Positions 1-12,100 of a stretch of 64,000 nucleotides of DNA are shown here, one piece after another. The stretch covers positions 5,985,816 to 6,049,815 of the forward strand of contig OW203729.1 in the NCBI GenBank assembly GCA_934045075.1, written 5' to 3'. The notes beneath the pieces were generated by a model. That model saw only the letters and a program-made list of their open reading frames with translations. It did not search any database and had not been told where the DNA came from. Position 1 is the first letter of the stretch. Every line of letters begins with the position of its first letter. Position numbers and translations under genes: made by a program. Source of the stretch: Yponomeuta sedellus (lineage: Eukaryota; Arthropoda; Insecta; Lepidoptera; Yponomeutidae).

Positions 1-3000
1 ACTAATTGGATATGACACCAGTAAATATCTGTTCACTGACATAACGTTTGGAGTGCATGATCAGCGCAGGTTTATCTTTGAAAGGTAATCTTTGCAATAT
101 TTAGCTATATTTTGTTTAATCCAGGTTTGTTTTGTTTCATTCCATGTTAAAACACAAATTGTTAAAAACTTTTTCTATTCCTTTGGTCTGGGAGTAAAGA
201 ATATTTTTAATTATAATTCTAAGAACTTCCCTACAAAATCTTGTCCTGTCAGAAACTGGTAGATTATACACTCTGTCCTATACCACTATTATTGTGAAGA
301 AATCAATAACAAGGGTTGATATTTCTGGTCCTTGTCCTGGTCATTTATTCATTTCATCAATGAGATGCTAACAACATTTCGAGACGAGGTGGTTTGCATT
401 TAGTGGCATATAATTCTTAAATTCGACTGGCTCAGCATTTAATAAAATATTCTCTGCATGTCATTTGGTACATCAGCATGTAAGAAGTGGTACCTTAATT
501 ATTTAGAACTCAGTTTTTCACATTTAGCCTCATAGTTGGACCATTGCATGTAGCATGCGCTGAGGTATGTTAACACTTCAAACATTTGGGTTTCCTATCA
601 AAATTTTTCTTGACCATTAGCGATCTCGTCGAACAATTCTAACCCATGATACAGCTCCGACTTTTTAGCGAGTGGTAGTGCTATTATAACTTTCACAAAT
701 GTACATGGCTAGAAAATAAGTCATTGGTACATGCCAGCATTTGAACCCTTGTGGATTGAAGCCAATGTTGTACCGCTAAGCTACCGCCATTCTAAAGTGG
801 TGCCTTTTCTGATCAATACTCATCAGTTTTTTAGCATCTGCATCAGTGTTATGTTAAAATAATGTGGAAACTATATCTGATCATTACATGACTATTTACA
901 AGTTTGGTATGGTTTAAGGGGCACAGATCAGCGCGTCCCCTCTCCCAATAGCCGGTCATATTTTCCTCCGGACCATCGGTGGCCCAAGCGTGCTTCCCTT
1001 ATCAAAAACCAATGACGGCGACCCGTCAGCATTGTTGTTTTATGTCATTTTAATTTGTAAACCACAAATTCTACAGAGACACAGACGGCACGCTGCGCAG
1101 CAGCGACCATGATGTCAGAAAGCGTCTCAACCAAGTCTACTTCCCAATCAAAGGCCGTGAACTAAAAGAACCAGTCATGTTCACCAATGAAGACCGTTTA
1201 CATAGCCTCTTAGATCGAGGGCACTATGAGTTTGTACTAGACCGAGCCTGCATTCAATATGAGCCAGATGAGCCATCGTACCAAAGAGTCACCAGCATTA
1301 CGTACCAACATGTGGATAACAAAAAGAACTATGAGGTGCTCAGGTAACATTTTTTTCTTTCATCCACAACCTCTATGACATAATATGGTCATTCATATTG
1401 CATTATTGAAATGGATCATTTTAAACTTATTGAATGACAACCAGTTTAAGGAATAACAGCGTTATTTAATGCCACATAATCATACATATATAAAAATAGG
1501 AAATATGGTTAAAAGTAAAGATAAAATTTATAAACATAAGTAAATAAAACTATTAAGAAATACATCATATACACAATAGAAATTGTATACTATGAATTAG
1601 CCAGAGACCAATTAAGTAGTTTGTGGCCATACTATGAGACACTTTATAACTAGCTTTCGAAATATTATATTCAAACATTAAGCCCCGGTTTCTGGTACAG
1701 AAACAAGCCGTTAATCTACTGTTAACAGCTGTCAGTTACATGTGTGTTTGAAAAACAGCCTGATCCCGCAATGTGCCCGTCGGTCACACGCGGCCGGGCA
1801 TTTTCGCACAGTATTGTAGTCTCTGCCTTATGGTGCAAAGTTATGCAAAGTTAAAGTATGGTGCCTGACCATTCTAATAAAAAGATGAAATTTATTTGGC
1901 AGAAGTAGAAACCTTTTTCATTGTTTTTCTTAAATTTAAAATATTTTTGAAGATGTATTATATTTTAGTATATATTTTACTAATGTTACAGCTGCTATAT
2001 AAGCTAGACTGGGTCAGTAATATAGAAATCAGCTTCCATCAATAATATGGTCTGAGGCTACATTAATAAAAACCAGACATAAAACTCTTACCCTTCTTCC
2101 AGGTCAACCCGTCACTTCGGGCCGCTGGCCTTCTACCTGACCTGGCACCAGAGTATGGAGGGCCTCCTCTTAGAGTTGCTACAAGGCAACGCGGCACGTG
2201 AGGCAGTACTTCTGGTCGCGCTGAGGCACGCCTTACACGGTGACGTGGTCGACGGCGAAGTGGCTACATCTTTGGTGCAAGAGGTGAGATAATGAACCAC
2301 ACAATACAACTACAATATCCTGTGTTATCGTAACGAAGGCAACGCGGCGCGCGAGTAGGTACTTCTTGTTCCGGGTGGGTGCACCGGACACAAGAAAGTT
2401 GATGGCGATGAAGGGAGGTTGTTTGTCGAAGGAGGTCTTCGGTATGCTGTTTTAGTATGCAAGCTAAGCCACGTTTATAAGGCAACCAGCCTTAATTAGA
2501 CCTCGGCTGAATTCGGAAGGGGACACCTTGACGGCAATCTAGCTGCGGTATAACCACTTTCAGAAGCATGCTAAAGACCTCCGCAGACGAGGTACTATGC
2601 CCGGGTACTTTTATGTCCGTCTCTTACAAATTGTATCGAATAACGCAAACGAAGGACTAAAAGTACCCCGTACAAAAAGTCTTTCAAGTTTCCGAGGACA
2701 TCAACGAACCGGAATGGACAAAAGTTCGGTGTTTTCTTGTAAAACGCCTTTTCTTTTTTAACTTCATGTACCTAAATTACAACACAATGTAATCTCAGAA
2801 TATTTGCGAAATGACCGCACACCGTAGGCGTTGAGTCCGCGACAAGTACTCGGAGGACTTTTTTTACGATTTGAGGCCTGCGCAGACGAGGGACTTTTAT
2901 CCCCAAGGGACAAAAGTCCCTCGTCTGCGCAGGCCTTTATTCGATACAATTTATGAGAGATCTATATCGACGGACAAAAAAGTACCCGGGGGATAGTCCC

Positions 3001-3524
3001 TCATCTGACTGGAAGTCCGGACTACGATCTGTGTATGCTGAGGTAGAAGATTTCAATTCATTTGTCCTATAAAAAAAATTGTTTTGTGCTTACCCTTGAT
3101 CCATGAAAGAGTTTCAAAAGAAGATTTTATATTCTGTATTGAAAACCAGCTTCGAAAACAGAATGATTTTTCTTTATCTTTCTTTATATTTTTCTTTATA
3201 TTGGTTTCGAAACTTTGGTTTCCAAAGTGGCCGAAGAGGTCCTATGTTGAGCGTCAACTTGTCTGTGGATATCTGCAGAGATGTAACCTATGGATCTCCC
3301 GTTCCCAGATCCTCCCAACACCCGTCCAGCTCACGAAGCTAGAAACCATCACTGAGCGAGACATCCAACTGGACACCAAATGCGTCGCGTGCATCGAGAA
3401 ATACATTGCGGCTAACTCCTCGATGAAGAGTCAGCAGGAATTAGCCCTTCAAGGCTTCCGGGAGGCCTACAATCAGCTGATAGAGTTCAGTAGGGGCGTC
3501 AGAAAGATGCATGGCACCGCTTGA
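1..3524 (+). CDS. mRpS22: Mitochondrial ribosomal protein S22, 3' four exons (5' end outside window)
   Basis: Structural protein of the mitochondrial small ribosomal subunit, acting in the mitochondrial matrix. Exons are 1-84 (partial), 1077-1343, 2103-2283 and 3330-3524; the stop TGA is at 3522-3524. All introns have GT-AG ends, and the phases (2, 2, 0) keep one frame. The translation follows animal MRPS22 through its middle: FTDITFG, then DTDGTLR, then NQVYFPIKGRELKEPVMF, then STRHFGPLAFYLTW, ending with the helical tail around REAYNQLIEFSRG. The last acceptor (3328-3329) was chosen because it preserves phase and follows a pyrimidine-rich tract; another upstream AG is possible. The N-terminal third and any mitochondrial targeting peptide lie off the left edge. 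The family assignment is secure; the exact start of exon 4 is the least certain point. Confidence 0.92.
85..1076 (+). other. Intron of mRpS22 (no element recognised)
   Basis: AT-rich intron. The stretch around 730-790 looks like a degraded tRNA-type SINE head on the - strand, with a relic of the GTTCGAATC-type box, but it is too diverged to call. Nothing else is recognised. The following intron, 1344-2102, is likewise without recognised features. Confidence 0.6.
2574..3022. mobile_element. Two head-to-head MITE copies with a 25-bp perfect hairpin, in mRpS22 intron 3
   Basis: The terminal motif GCGCAGACGAGGGAC occurs at a degenerate left end (about 2575), at 2880-2894 and, inverted, at 2916-2930. 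A perfect 25-bp inverted repeat (2874-2898 and 2912-2936) encloses a 13-base loop. The segment 2574-2890 matches the copy at 9833-10236 in reverse. The segment 2937-3022 matches the 3' end of that copy in forward orientation. The locus therefore holds one inverted copy joined to the end of a second copy. No coding capacity is seen, and the parent transposon superfamily is not identified. Confidence 0.75.
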
Positions 3525-3834
3525 TATGTATAAGTTCTTAGATGATTTATTACACTAGTTAAGATTACCTAACGTTTGGGTTTTATTTGAATGGTGGCAT
3601 GGTTGGTAAAAGGTTCTCAAACTAGGCGATCACGTCCGCTCGGCAATAGAAGGCTCAAAAGGGCCGCCGAGAGCTAATTGATCCCTTTTTTGCTCGTTTA
3701 TTCTATCTTATATGTTGGTTGGCCTAAGTCCATTCATACCGATAAAAAAAATAAAAAAAACATATCGTTACTTTACGAGAAACCGGGGGTAAATATAGTA
3801 TGTTGCGCCTTCTGTAGCTTGGCAATATATACCT

Positions 3835-3840
3835 AATAAA
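3835..3840 (+). promoter_or_regulatory. Candidate polyadenylation signal for mRpS22
   Basis: AATAAA lies 311 bases after the mRpS22 stop, in an AT-rich stretch. It is the first clear AATAAA downstream of the stop. The rest of 3525-4359, between mRpS22 and the MORN gene, has no other recognised feature. Confidence 0.4.
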
Positions 3841-4359
3841 ATTAAAGAGCGCGTACGATGTTGTTCAGACTTTTTGTCTGTGTTAATTTATTTTACTACA
3901 GAGGAAACTAATTTATTACCTATAAATCTACTTAAACAAAAGGTTTCAAATAATAACACTAATAATAATAACTTCCACAAACACGACTTGTCCTCCCAGA
4001 GTATGATGGACGTATTCTTTTTAAATTCGGTTTAATTGTTCTGTGGAATTTTCGGTAAGTTCATTTCCGGACCGGTTCTTAATTCTAGTGGTTATATCGT
4101 AGAGGGAGTATCTACGGGTTATATACTCTTTGCTTAATTCATTTGATACATCGTGGATGGAGGCCGGACCACAGACGGCGTCTACGACGCACAGATTGCT
4201 GTTAAAATATACACAAAAAATGTCTAATTTGTGAGATGACATTACATTATTGTTTATAAATTCACTTGCTTTTACTTTAATTTTTTATCCAGGAGGTAAA
4301 CACGATTATAATTCAGTGCCCAAATCGGGGTAAATCATAACTATTGAATTGAATCTACC

Positions 4360-7357
4360 ATGCCGTTTTATCGGCATCCACAAACATGGGTCCCGATATT
4401 TATCGACGCGGAGAAAAGAAGTGTAAAGAACGGTGTACATCATGCCATATTCACACGGAATTGGGGAAAATATGTTGGAGATTGGAAAACTGATAGGAAA
4501 GAAGGTAGGTACCTACTTCACATTTTTCAGACGTCATAGCAACTATTAGATTTTGGACTGAAGAAGTTCTATCATTATAATGGCAGTCTCTTAATAAAAT
4601 AAATTATGAGGTGCCTATCTAATATTTTGTTACTTTATAGGAAAGGGATTGTTCCTAACTAAAGACGGACATTTATACGAAGGCGACTGGTTAAAAGGAT
4701 TCAGGTAAGATAGGTAGGTAACAGCACATAGTAACAGTTAGCCGCCCTACAGTGCACCCTCGCATCGCAAGCATCACTGGTGCGGGCTACCCCGTAACTT
4801 TTCCTTGCGTTATCTTAGAAATTTGATTTTACACCGCTTCAGGTGACCGTGGACATGGTTTATATTCGATACCTCCACAAGTGTGTTGAGAGACAGACGG
4901 CCAACAAAGTGATCCTATAAAGGTTCAGTTTTCGTTTGAGGTACGGAACCCTAAAAATCCTATCTTCTTTTATAATACATTTTGCAAAAAGTGTTACATA
5001 AATATTTCTCTTTGGGCGGCTTGATAACTTCTGACGGTAAGGCCCGCCACTGTCTTACAATCCTCCGCCAACCCGGACTTGGCCCCCGTGGTGGAGTATG
5101 GCCTAACCTTCCTGCGATGCAGGATGAGACCCGTGCCCCAACAGTGGGGATATACAAGGGTTGATAACGAATTTCTCTTGACCGCATATTCAACTCATTT
5201 AAGGAGTGTAATGAGGAAGTTTAGGCAGTAGGATATTTTTAGCGATTTATAAGTATTCTGCATAGTGGGTAGAAGTTATTCTTACAGACGAGTAGGGCCC
5301 TCTTCGTAGCCCTAACATTTTTAGAAGTCCTGCCCACTAGACACGGCTTCGGCACGCTGAGCCAGCGTCTCCCAAACGGCACGTTTTGGCTCGAATATCG
5401 CGGCGAGTGGAAACGCGGCAAGTTCCACGGCGTAGGTTGGTGGTACCTGCCCAACGGAGACATTTACTTCGGACACTTCAGCCGCGGTGATCGAAACGGC
5501 TACGGCAAGATGTGGTACAAGGACGGCACTTACTACGTCGGCTATTGGAGCACGAATAAGCGGCAAGGGATAGGGATGTTCGTGCAAGGTTGGTGGTGTT
5601 TTTATTTGACAAATGAAAGTATGCGCAGTTTGAGTAATTTTGTGCAATGAGCCGTTTTCAACACAAACTCACAAATCAATTCATAGATAACAGGCGTGGC
5701 CATAGAACAACCGGACCGGAACAACTCAAAATTAATCGGTGCTAAGCAGAATTTGACGGACGTGTCCCTTTGTTTGTATGTGCACGCCTGTAAGCGCTAT
5801 TTATGAATTGCTTTGTCAATTTGGGCTGAAAACGGCTCATTGTAAGAATTGTAACAACTTTAAGTGTAAAACCCTACGGTACCTACTTGGCCTAACGTCC
5901 AAAATATGTCAATTTGAATACTGAATAAAAATACTAAATACATTTTTTTAATCTTTCGCGCTATTTTACATGGATGTGACGTCACTACGCTAGTAAACTA
6001 GTCGCTCGGTCACCTCGGTCTATCTGTTCATAAGTTTGATGAAACTTAAATTGAAGTTTTGTAGTTTTCGAAGCCCTAAGAAAGCGCTCGTAGTAACTTT
6101 GCAGAAAACGGCAACCGCTACGAGGGTAACTGGGAAGACAACATAAAGAGCGGCCTCGGCCGTTTTTACCATATGCACACGGGTCAGCTGCAGGAGGGTG
6201 TCTGGATCGACGACACCTGCGTCAAGTCCAAGATGAGTGACATCATCATCCGGCAGTTCTGCATGCTACCCACCGAGTACCCAATTCCGCCGGTAGGTGG
6301 CGCTAACTCTACGAGTTTACCTTAGATGATTTAGTTCTTCGAAACGGTCCCAACCACAGAACATAAAAAAGAGTAGAAGTTGTAAATGGGGCGGTGCCCG
6401 CGTGCCTCGCATTAGCAATGCCTATGCGTAGTCTCTGCCAGTTATTCTTACCGCAGTTGTCGTTTATTTCTAGTAAAGAAAACAATCGTAAAAACTCTAC
6501 TAAAATGCCTTCTTGTGCTGTGTTACAATCTAAAAATAAGAGTTGGGGACTAAAATTTACCAATCATGCCGAAACAGTTCATCGGTGAGTAGTATTTCAT
6601 TGTATTTTTAAATAAATTGGTAATGACATAAAGAAGGAAACCAATCCGGCTGAGTAGCAACATATCAGAGACTTGTTTTTCAATTTTCGACTTTATGGCC
6701 TATCACATAAAACTTCTCGGAGATCAGACGCGGTGGTAGTTCCATCTAGTGTAGAGTGGCGGTACTACAAAAGAAAGAGTTATTGTCAAACTGAATTTCA
6801 TTGTTGTCCATTGATTTTGATCATTGTTTACATAGCTAAAAGGTTCATATTTAATTAACTGGAACTTCTATGATATAGAGCTTTTTGGAATGGTCTTTAC
6901 CAATGGCAGTTTGGGATTCATAGTGTGCGTTTGGTTACATGTGCGAGTTTGGTCACACTGGTTTTCATACTAATGGGTCATGTCACTACTTCTACTCTTT
7001 TTTATGTTCTGTGGTCGTAGCTTTTGTTTCGTTTGTGGTAAAGGCCAGAAAGGTACGGGAGGCACTTTGTGAACTCAGTAGCCTTATCTACCTATGGCTC
7101 TGTAGTCACCAAAGGAAAAAAAACATTTTAGACAACTCTGGGATGACCATGGATGTAAGTAGTTACTTATTCTCTGGATGTTCCGATCACTGATACCATT
7201 GTATTTTAACTGGTAGGTACTTGGTTATTAATCATTACCATTCCAGGTGGAGTTACGAGACTCCTTGAAACTGTTGGAGAAAAGTGAACTCTGGCTTAAT
7301 GCAAGGTTGGGGGACATCGACAGAAAACTGCGCTTTTGTATCGACCAAATGGACTAA
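4360..7357 (+). CDS. MORN3: MORN repeat-containing protein 3-like, five exons, complete
   Basis: Coding exons are 4360-4504, 4641-4704, 5341-5588, 6105-6292 and 7247-7357, with phases 1, 2, 1 and 0. All introns are GT-AG, and together they give 251 residues. About six to seven MORN units (Y-x-G-x-W ... G-x-G) fill residues 38-180, for example YEGDWLKGFRHGFG and YVGYWSTNKRQGIG. After them come the MORN3-like segments GQLQEGVWIDDTC and TEYPIPP, and then a helical tail (VELRDSLKLLEKSE). Human MORN3 has a similar length and the same order: short N-terminal region, MORN array, and a tail with an F/YPIP motif. MORN3 is associated with sperm and ciliary functions in vertebrates; a role in the insect is inferred only. 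The start is the first ATG in the open frame, with AT-rich DNA before it. Confidence 0.86.
5028..5165 (+). repeat. Non-LTR retroelement 3'-end fragment (family B) in MORN3 intron 2
   Basis: A GC-richer island (GGCCCGCCACTGTCTTACA to the ATACAAGGGTTGATA end) sits in AT-rich intron DNA. It recurs at 10925-11060 (inverted), 37820-37960 (inverted), 59790-59895 and 63905-64000, cut off by the window edge. Truncated copies sharing one 3' end are typical of LINE or SINE retroposition. The parent family is not identified. Confidence 0.6.
5645..5842. mobile_element. Short MITE in MORN3 intron 3
   Basis: Terminal inverted repeats CAATGAGCCGTTTTCA at 5645-5660 and its complement at 5827-5842 bound about 198 bp. 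The inner flanks keep partial inverted similarity around CAATTCAT. There is no open reading frame. The left TIR lies only about 55 bases after the exon 3 donor. Confidence 0.6.
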
Positions 7358-7468
7358 TTTATTTTACATATACACAGTAGTAACACGTTTACTTCAGATC
7401 ATATTTCGCCTTGTATAAAATCGTTTTAAAAATGGATGAGCAATATAATTCTTAATTTACTTCCTAAA

Positions 7469-7474
7469 AATAAA
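7469..7474 (+). promoter_or_regulatory. Candidate polyadenylation signal of MORN3
   Basis: AATAAA lies 112 bases after the MORN3 stop, followed by a T/G-rich stretch (TTGTTTAATTTGTTG). Both position and context fit a polyadenylation signal. Confidence 0.55.
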
Positions 7475-7610
7475 TTGTTTAATTTGTTGATGTCATTATT
7501 ATATCACAGAGTACATAATTTATTACTTGCAATAATTAGATTAATTACAATTAAGTAACATTTTGACAGTCATTTGTTATTGCCATTTACTCCACCGCTT
7601 CTATAATACA

Positions 7611-7996
7611 CCTCTATATAGGTATACATTTATTTTAGTATTTATTGTGTCGACGCAATATGCCGAATTTACATCATTGAACTCGCCAAAAACACGTTAT
7701 TTATTTAAATCGGCACTTTATCCAGAAATTTCCATCCCATGATAGCGATAATCTCGTACAAGTTCCCTCCACCGCGCACGGTCCAAATCAAAAATTGAAA
7801 TTGAACCTCTATATAGGTACATTTATTTTAGTATTTATTGTGTCGACGCAATATGCCGAATTTACATCATTGAACTCGCCAAAAATGCGTTATTTATTTA
7901 AATCGGCACTTAATCCAGAAATTTTCATCCCATGATAGCGATAATCTCGTACAAGTTCCCTCCACCGCGCACGGGCCAAATCAAAAATTTAAATTG
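7611..7996. repeat. Tandem duplication of a ~195-bp unit, two copies
   Basis: Two direct copies start at 7611 and 7806 (CCTCTATATAGGTA...) and end near 7800 and 7996. They differ by a 2-base indel near the start and a few substitutions. Each contains TTGTGTCGACGCAATATGCC and the segment CCTCCACCGCGCACGG. They lie between the convergent MORN3 and Orai genes. No coding content is seen, and the remainder of 7358-9198 shows nothing recognisable. Confidence 0.85.
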
Positions 7997-9198
7997 ACGT
8001 GAAACAGAATTCAATTCCTGCCACGTTTTTTTCAATCACGGAACAGTGTTTACCGTGGTCGTTCGCATAGTGTAACCGTGCACTTACAGTTGCAAGCAAA
8101 TTATCACTTATACTTTCTGGGCTATTACGTGACTTCTCTACCGTAAGGACTCGTCCGATTCAACCTACTTCCCAATAAATATAATTCAATTCTGCTTTAT
8201 ATGCACTAATTGCCATGCACCAGTTCCATTTCGCCAATGTCACGTGTCAGACAAGTTGTAGCTAATCACAAGCGAACGAAGCTCTGTCTGAATTTTCAAG
8301 CAATCGGAGGCTTTAGGAAAAAAATAATACATATTATGACACTTCCAAACCAAGTACCTACAATGGACTGTTACGAAATAGGCAGGGCCGTTTCAATATT
8401 GTTTACAACCTTTGCCTCTTCCACCTTTTCTACCGCCTATTGCCCATAGCTCCGCTGTCGAAAGAGTGAGCAAGGAATATACAGTTTAACAAGCGAATCG
8501 GACTGTCAAGCGACTTCACAATGCAAATACGAGTAGGTGTGTATTTGCTGGCCAATGCATTTTCTTAACTTTTAATTTGTGTGTGCCTTAGTAGAAATAG
8601 CAGACCGTTTCGACGCGTCTTCTCACCCAGATGCCACAAACTTAGCAGAAATATTTAGTCTTCCATTGCTACTTTGCTTCGACAAAACTTGTATCAACGG
8701 AAGTAAAAATAGAAGTATTTCCTTTGATGCTTTGCTTCTACTTATCTTTCCAGGACAGACTAATAAACTCCCAGTAGTTTAAACATAATTTTCACACTAT
8801 TGTCTCCTTTAAATATAATGTAAACATCTAAAATATCTCTAAATAAGTTGAATTGGTATTTGTATTGGGAGATTCACTAAGATGTCATATATTAAGTTGT
8901 ATTTTAAATAATGGATAAATAATTTCTAACGGAAGTCCTTCAACTAACACTTATCAACTTTCCGTAACTTTAGTCTACACCGGCACTATAGTAACAACTA
9001 ACTACTAGGAAAAAGGCTCACAATACACCTGTGAACAACAATAAAATTGGCCTGAATTATAAGTACAATCTTACATCTAAGTACCATTAAAATATTACAC
9101 ACTTCAACTATTAAGTAGGGGTATATACACAGAGGGGACTTAAAATAAAATAGAGAAAGAAAAAAACATTCCAAACGCGGATCAATGAGAAAGCCAAG

Positions 9199-12100
9199 TC
9201 AAACAACACGCCCCTGATCTAACAATGTCATGTTATTCATTCTGCCGTCGTGGTCACCCATTTCTATTTGTTCCTTGAGCGCCTCCAACTCTTTAATCCC
9301 CGTGACAGTAACCTCATACTTGTGCGTCGCCAGTGACATGTAGAAATGTATCGCGAACGCCAAGAACACTATCATCACCGGTATGAGCACCACGCAGGCC
9401 GACCACGCAGCTGTCTCGCTCAGATCGTAGAACTTGACCCAACAGAGTATTGCTATTTCTACTAGGAACAATATCAGTCCCAGCAGCGTCGAAAACGCCC
9501 AAGCTATCTCGATGTACCAGTGCAGTCTCTCGTGGGGCGATTCGTGCACGAGACTGATGCTGTGTAGGTTTCCTACCGCCTCTATGTTCGGTAGTATGCA
9601 GGTGCTTATCATGAGAGCCAACATGTGGACGGCTACCAGCAGAGTTGTGCAGACAGTGAAGGCTACAAGCATAGCGGGCGGTACCTTTGTGCTGTTTGGC
9701 GGGTTGAGTTGTACCTCCACCATTGCTACCTGGAAAAGATGGAAAAGAACGTCATCAGTACAAAATACGACTTTAAATTACGCTTGACCACACACGCTCT
9801 CTCTCAATACCCGTCAGGTTTTCCAGCCTTACGGCCTGCGCAGACGAGGGATTTTAGTCATTTCAACTTTTGTCCCCAAGGGACAAGTCCCTGAATCGTA
9901 AAAAATGTCCTCCGAGTACTTGTCGCGGACTCAACGCCTACGGAATGCGGTCATTTGTTCCCCGTAAATTGAGTGAAGCGTACGCTATGGAAGCAAATAT
10001 TGAGATTACATTGTGTTGTAATCTGCATGAAGTTGGAAAAGAAAAGGCGTTTATTAAAACCACCGTACTTTTGTTCACTCCGGTCTCTTGATGTCCTCGG
10101 TAACTTGATGGACTTTTTGTCCAGGGTACCTACTTTTAGTCCTTCAGGTGCGTTATTCGATACAATTTATAAGAAATCTATATCCACGGACAAAAAAGTA
10201 TCCGGGGGATAGTCCCTCGTCTGCGTAGGCCTCTAATGGTAAGCCAAGCCAATTAATAGGGCTTGTATCTTAGCATCAAACCAATGAGTTTCCGGAAAAG
10301 TTGATGAAATTACTTAAACTCTATTCCTCATCTAAGCGTGTCGATGGCAAGTCTTCGTGGTTAAAGGAAACTCTATACAAAATATACATGTGGGTGTGTG
10401 TTGTTATGATGTATATAAGTAAGAAAATACAAGCTAATCATAGTGCATGCCTGAGACACTATCTCGGAGTGAACTTACTATCTTGGAGAGGCTTAATGAA
10501 CTGTGAATTGGAGGATAATACATTAGATTCTGCATGTTACTCCAGAATTGGCTCCAAAGAGAAGTGCTATGCAAATACACAAATCTAGGTAGGTAGCTAC
10601 GTAAAACAAATCCGTCATTATTGGTACATGAAACGAACCCAGGACCTCTGTAATAAAAAGTATCTCATCGCCTAATTCAAGTAACGGGCTATCCGTGTGC
10701 CAAATATCATACGAATCAGTGCAACCGTTTTTGCTTCATTATACTAATGTATTAACATGGACATAGTTCCCCGGTGATATTTTCTTGGTCTCCTCTATCT
10801 AACCGCAACTTTGAAATATTAAAAGCCACAGACACAGTTTATGGCATTAAACTTCTAACGGCCATTTGGTACTGGTACCACGTTACAAGGGCAATAAGGC
10901 ACAGTCGATAGTACGTCAACCTTTCGATATGAACCCTTGTATGCCCCCCCCCCACTGCTGGGGCACGGGTCTCTTCCTGCGTTGCAGGAAGGTTAGGCCA
11001 TACTCCACCACGGGGGCCAAGTCCGCGTTGGTGGAGTATTGGAAGACAGTCGCGGGCCTTACTGTCAACGACTGCCATTACATGACATCCGGCACCAACG
11101 GCTTGACGTGCCTTGCGAAGCACGAAAGCGCTCGGAAAAATGCCACTAGCGGTAGTCACGACACGATCACCCATCCTGCACCTGACCGCGCCTGTTGTTG
11201 TTTAACTCATGTGATTGACTCCAATCACTCGATTCGATTGCTGTGTGGTGTCGGCCTAGAGAATAGCACCAACCAACCCAATTCTTCCCGCGGGTGTCGT
11301 AAAAGGCGACTAAGGGACACAAACCGGGGGGTGGGCAGCAGCGCCCCCTGCAGTACAATTCTACCGAACTGCGATTCCCAACCCGCATGCCCAGCGTGGG
11401 AATTATGGGCATTACCCCCTATGATAACACAACGTGGCGCTCTCTAGGGGAGGGCTATGTCCAGCAGTGGACTAGTCATAGCCTGACGACGACGACTCGA
11501 TTCGACCAGGCAACAAGCACTCCAACATGCTTGCAAATGTAACAGTACAGCGTCTTGATTATGTTTTCACGTCTTTCCACGATTTCATCGGTGTGCATAA
11601 ATGAAATATCTAACTACTTTGTCGTACAATCACGTGGCTCAATATCACTGTCACGTATCAGATGTCCACTGAAATGCGTTATCCACTATGTGTGATACAT
11701 ATTAAGCCTCATATCTATGCGGCAGCGCTAAATAAACATTCCACTTTCGCACACAGATAGGTATACGTGAAAAGTTTCAAAATCAAAGGTCTCATAAAAT
11801 CTATTTACAGTCTATTCTTACTTGTCCAATTTAGTAAACAAGATTCTACCCTTAAACTGTGACTTTTTAGTCCAAAACTGCCATATTTCCATAAATGAAG
11901 TAACCTGGAACACTCTTTTAGATAACACGCTGCCAAATTTTATAAACATGGTTCATGATAGTTCATCTAATCTCAATTTTAAGGTTAGAATCTTGTTTAC
12001 TAAATTGGACAAGTAAGAATAAATAGACTGTAGAACGATTCTAACCGTCTTCTATCTGTCTTCTATGCTAATTATTGCTATCGAAAATGTCAGGATTCCG

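Noticed and set aside
10866..11447. 193-residue open frame
   Set aside because: It runs across three unrelated retroelement fragments that recur elsewhere in different combinations.
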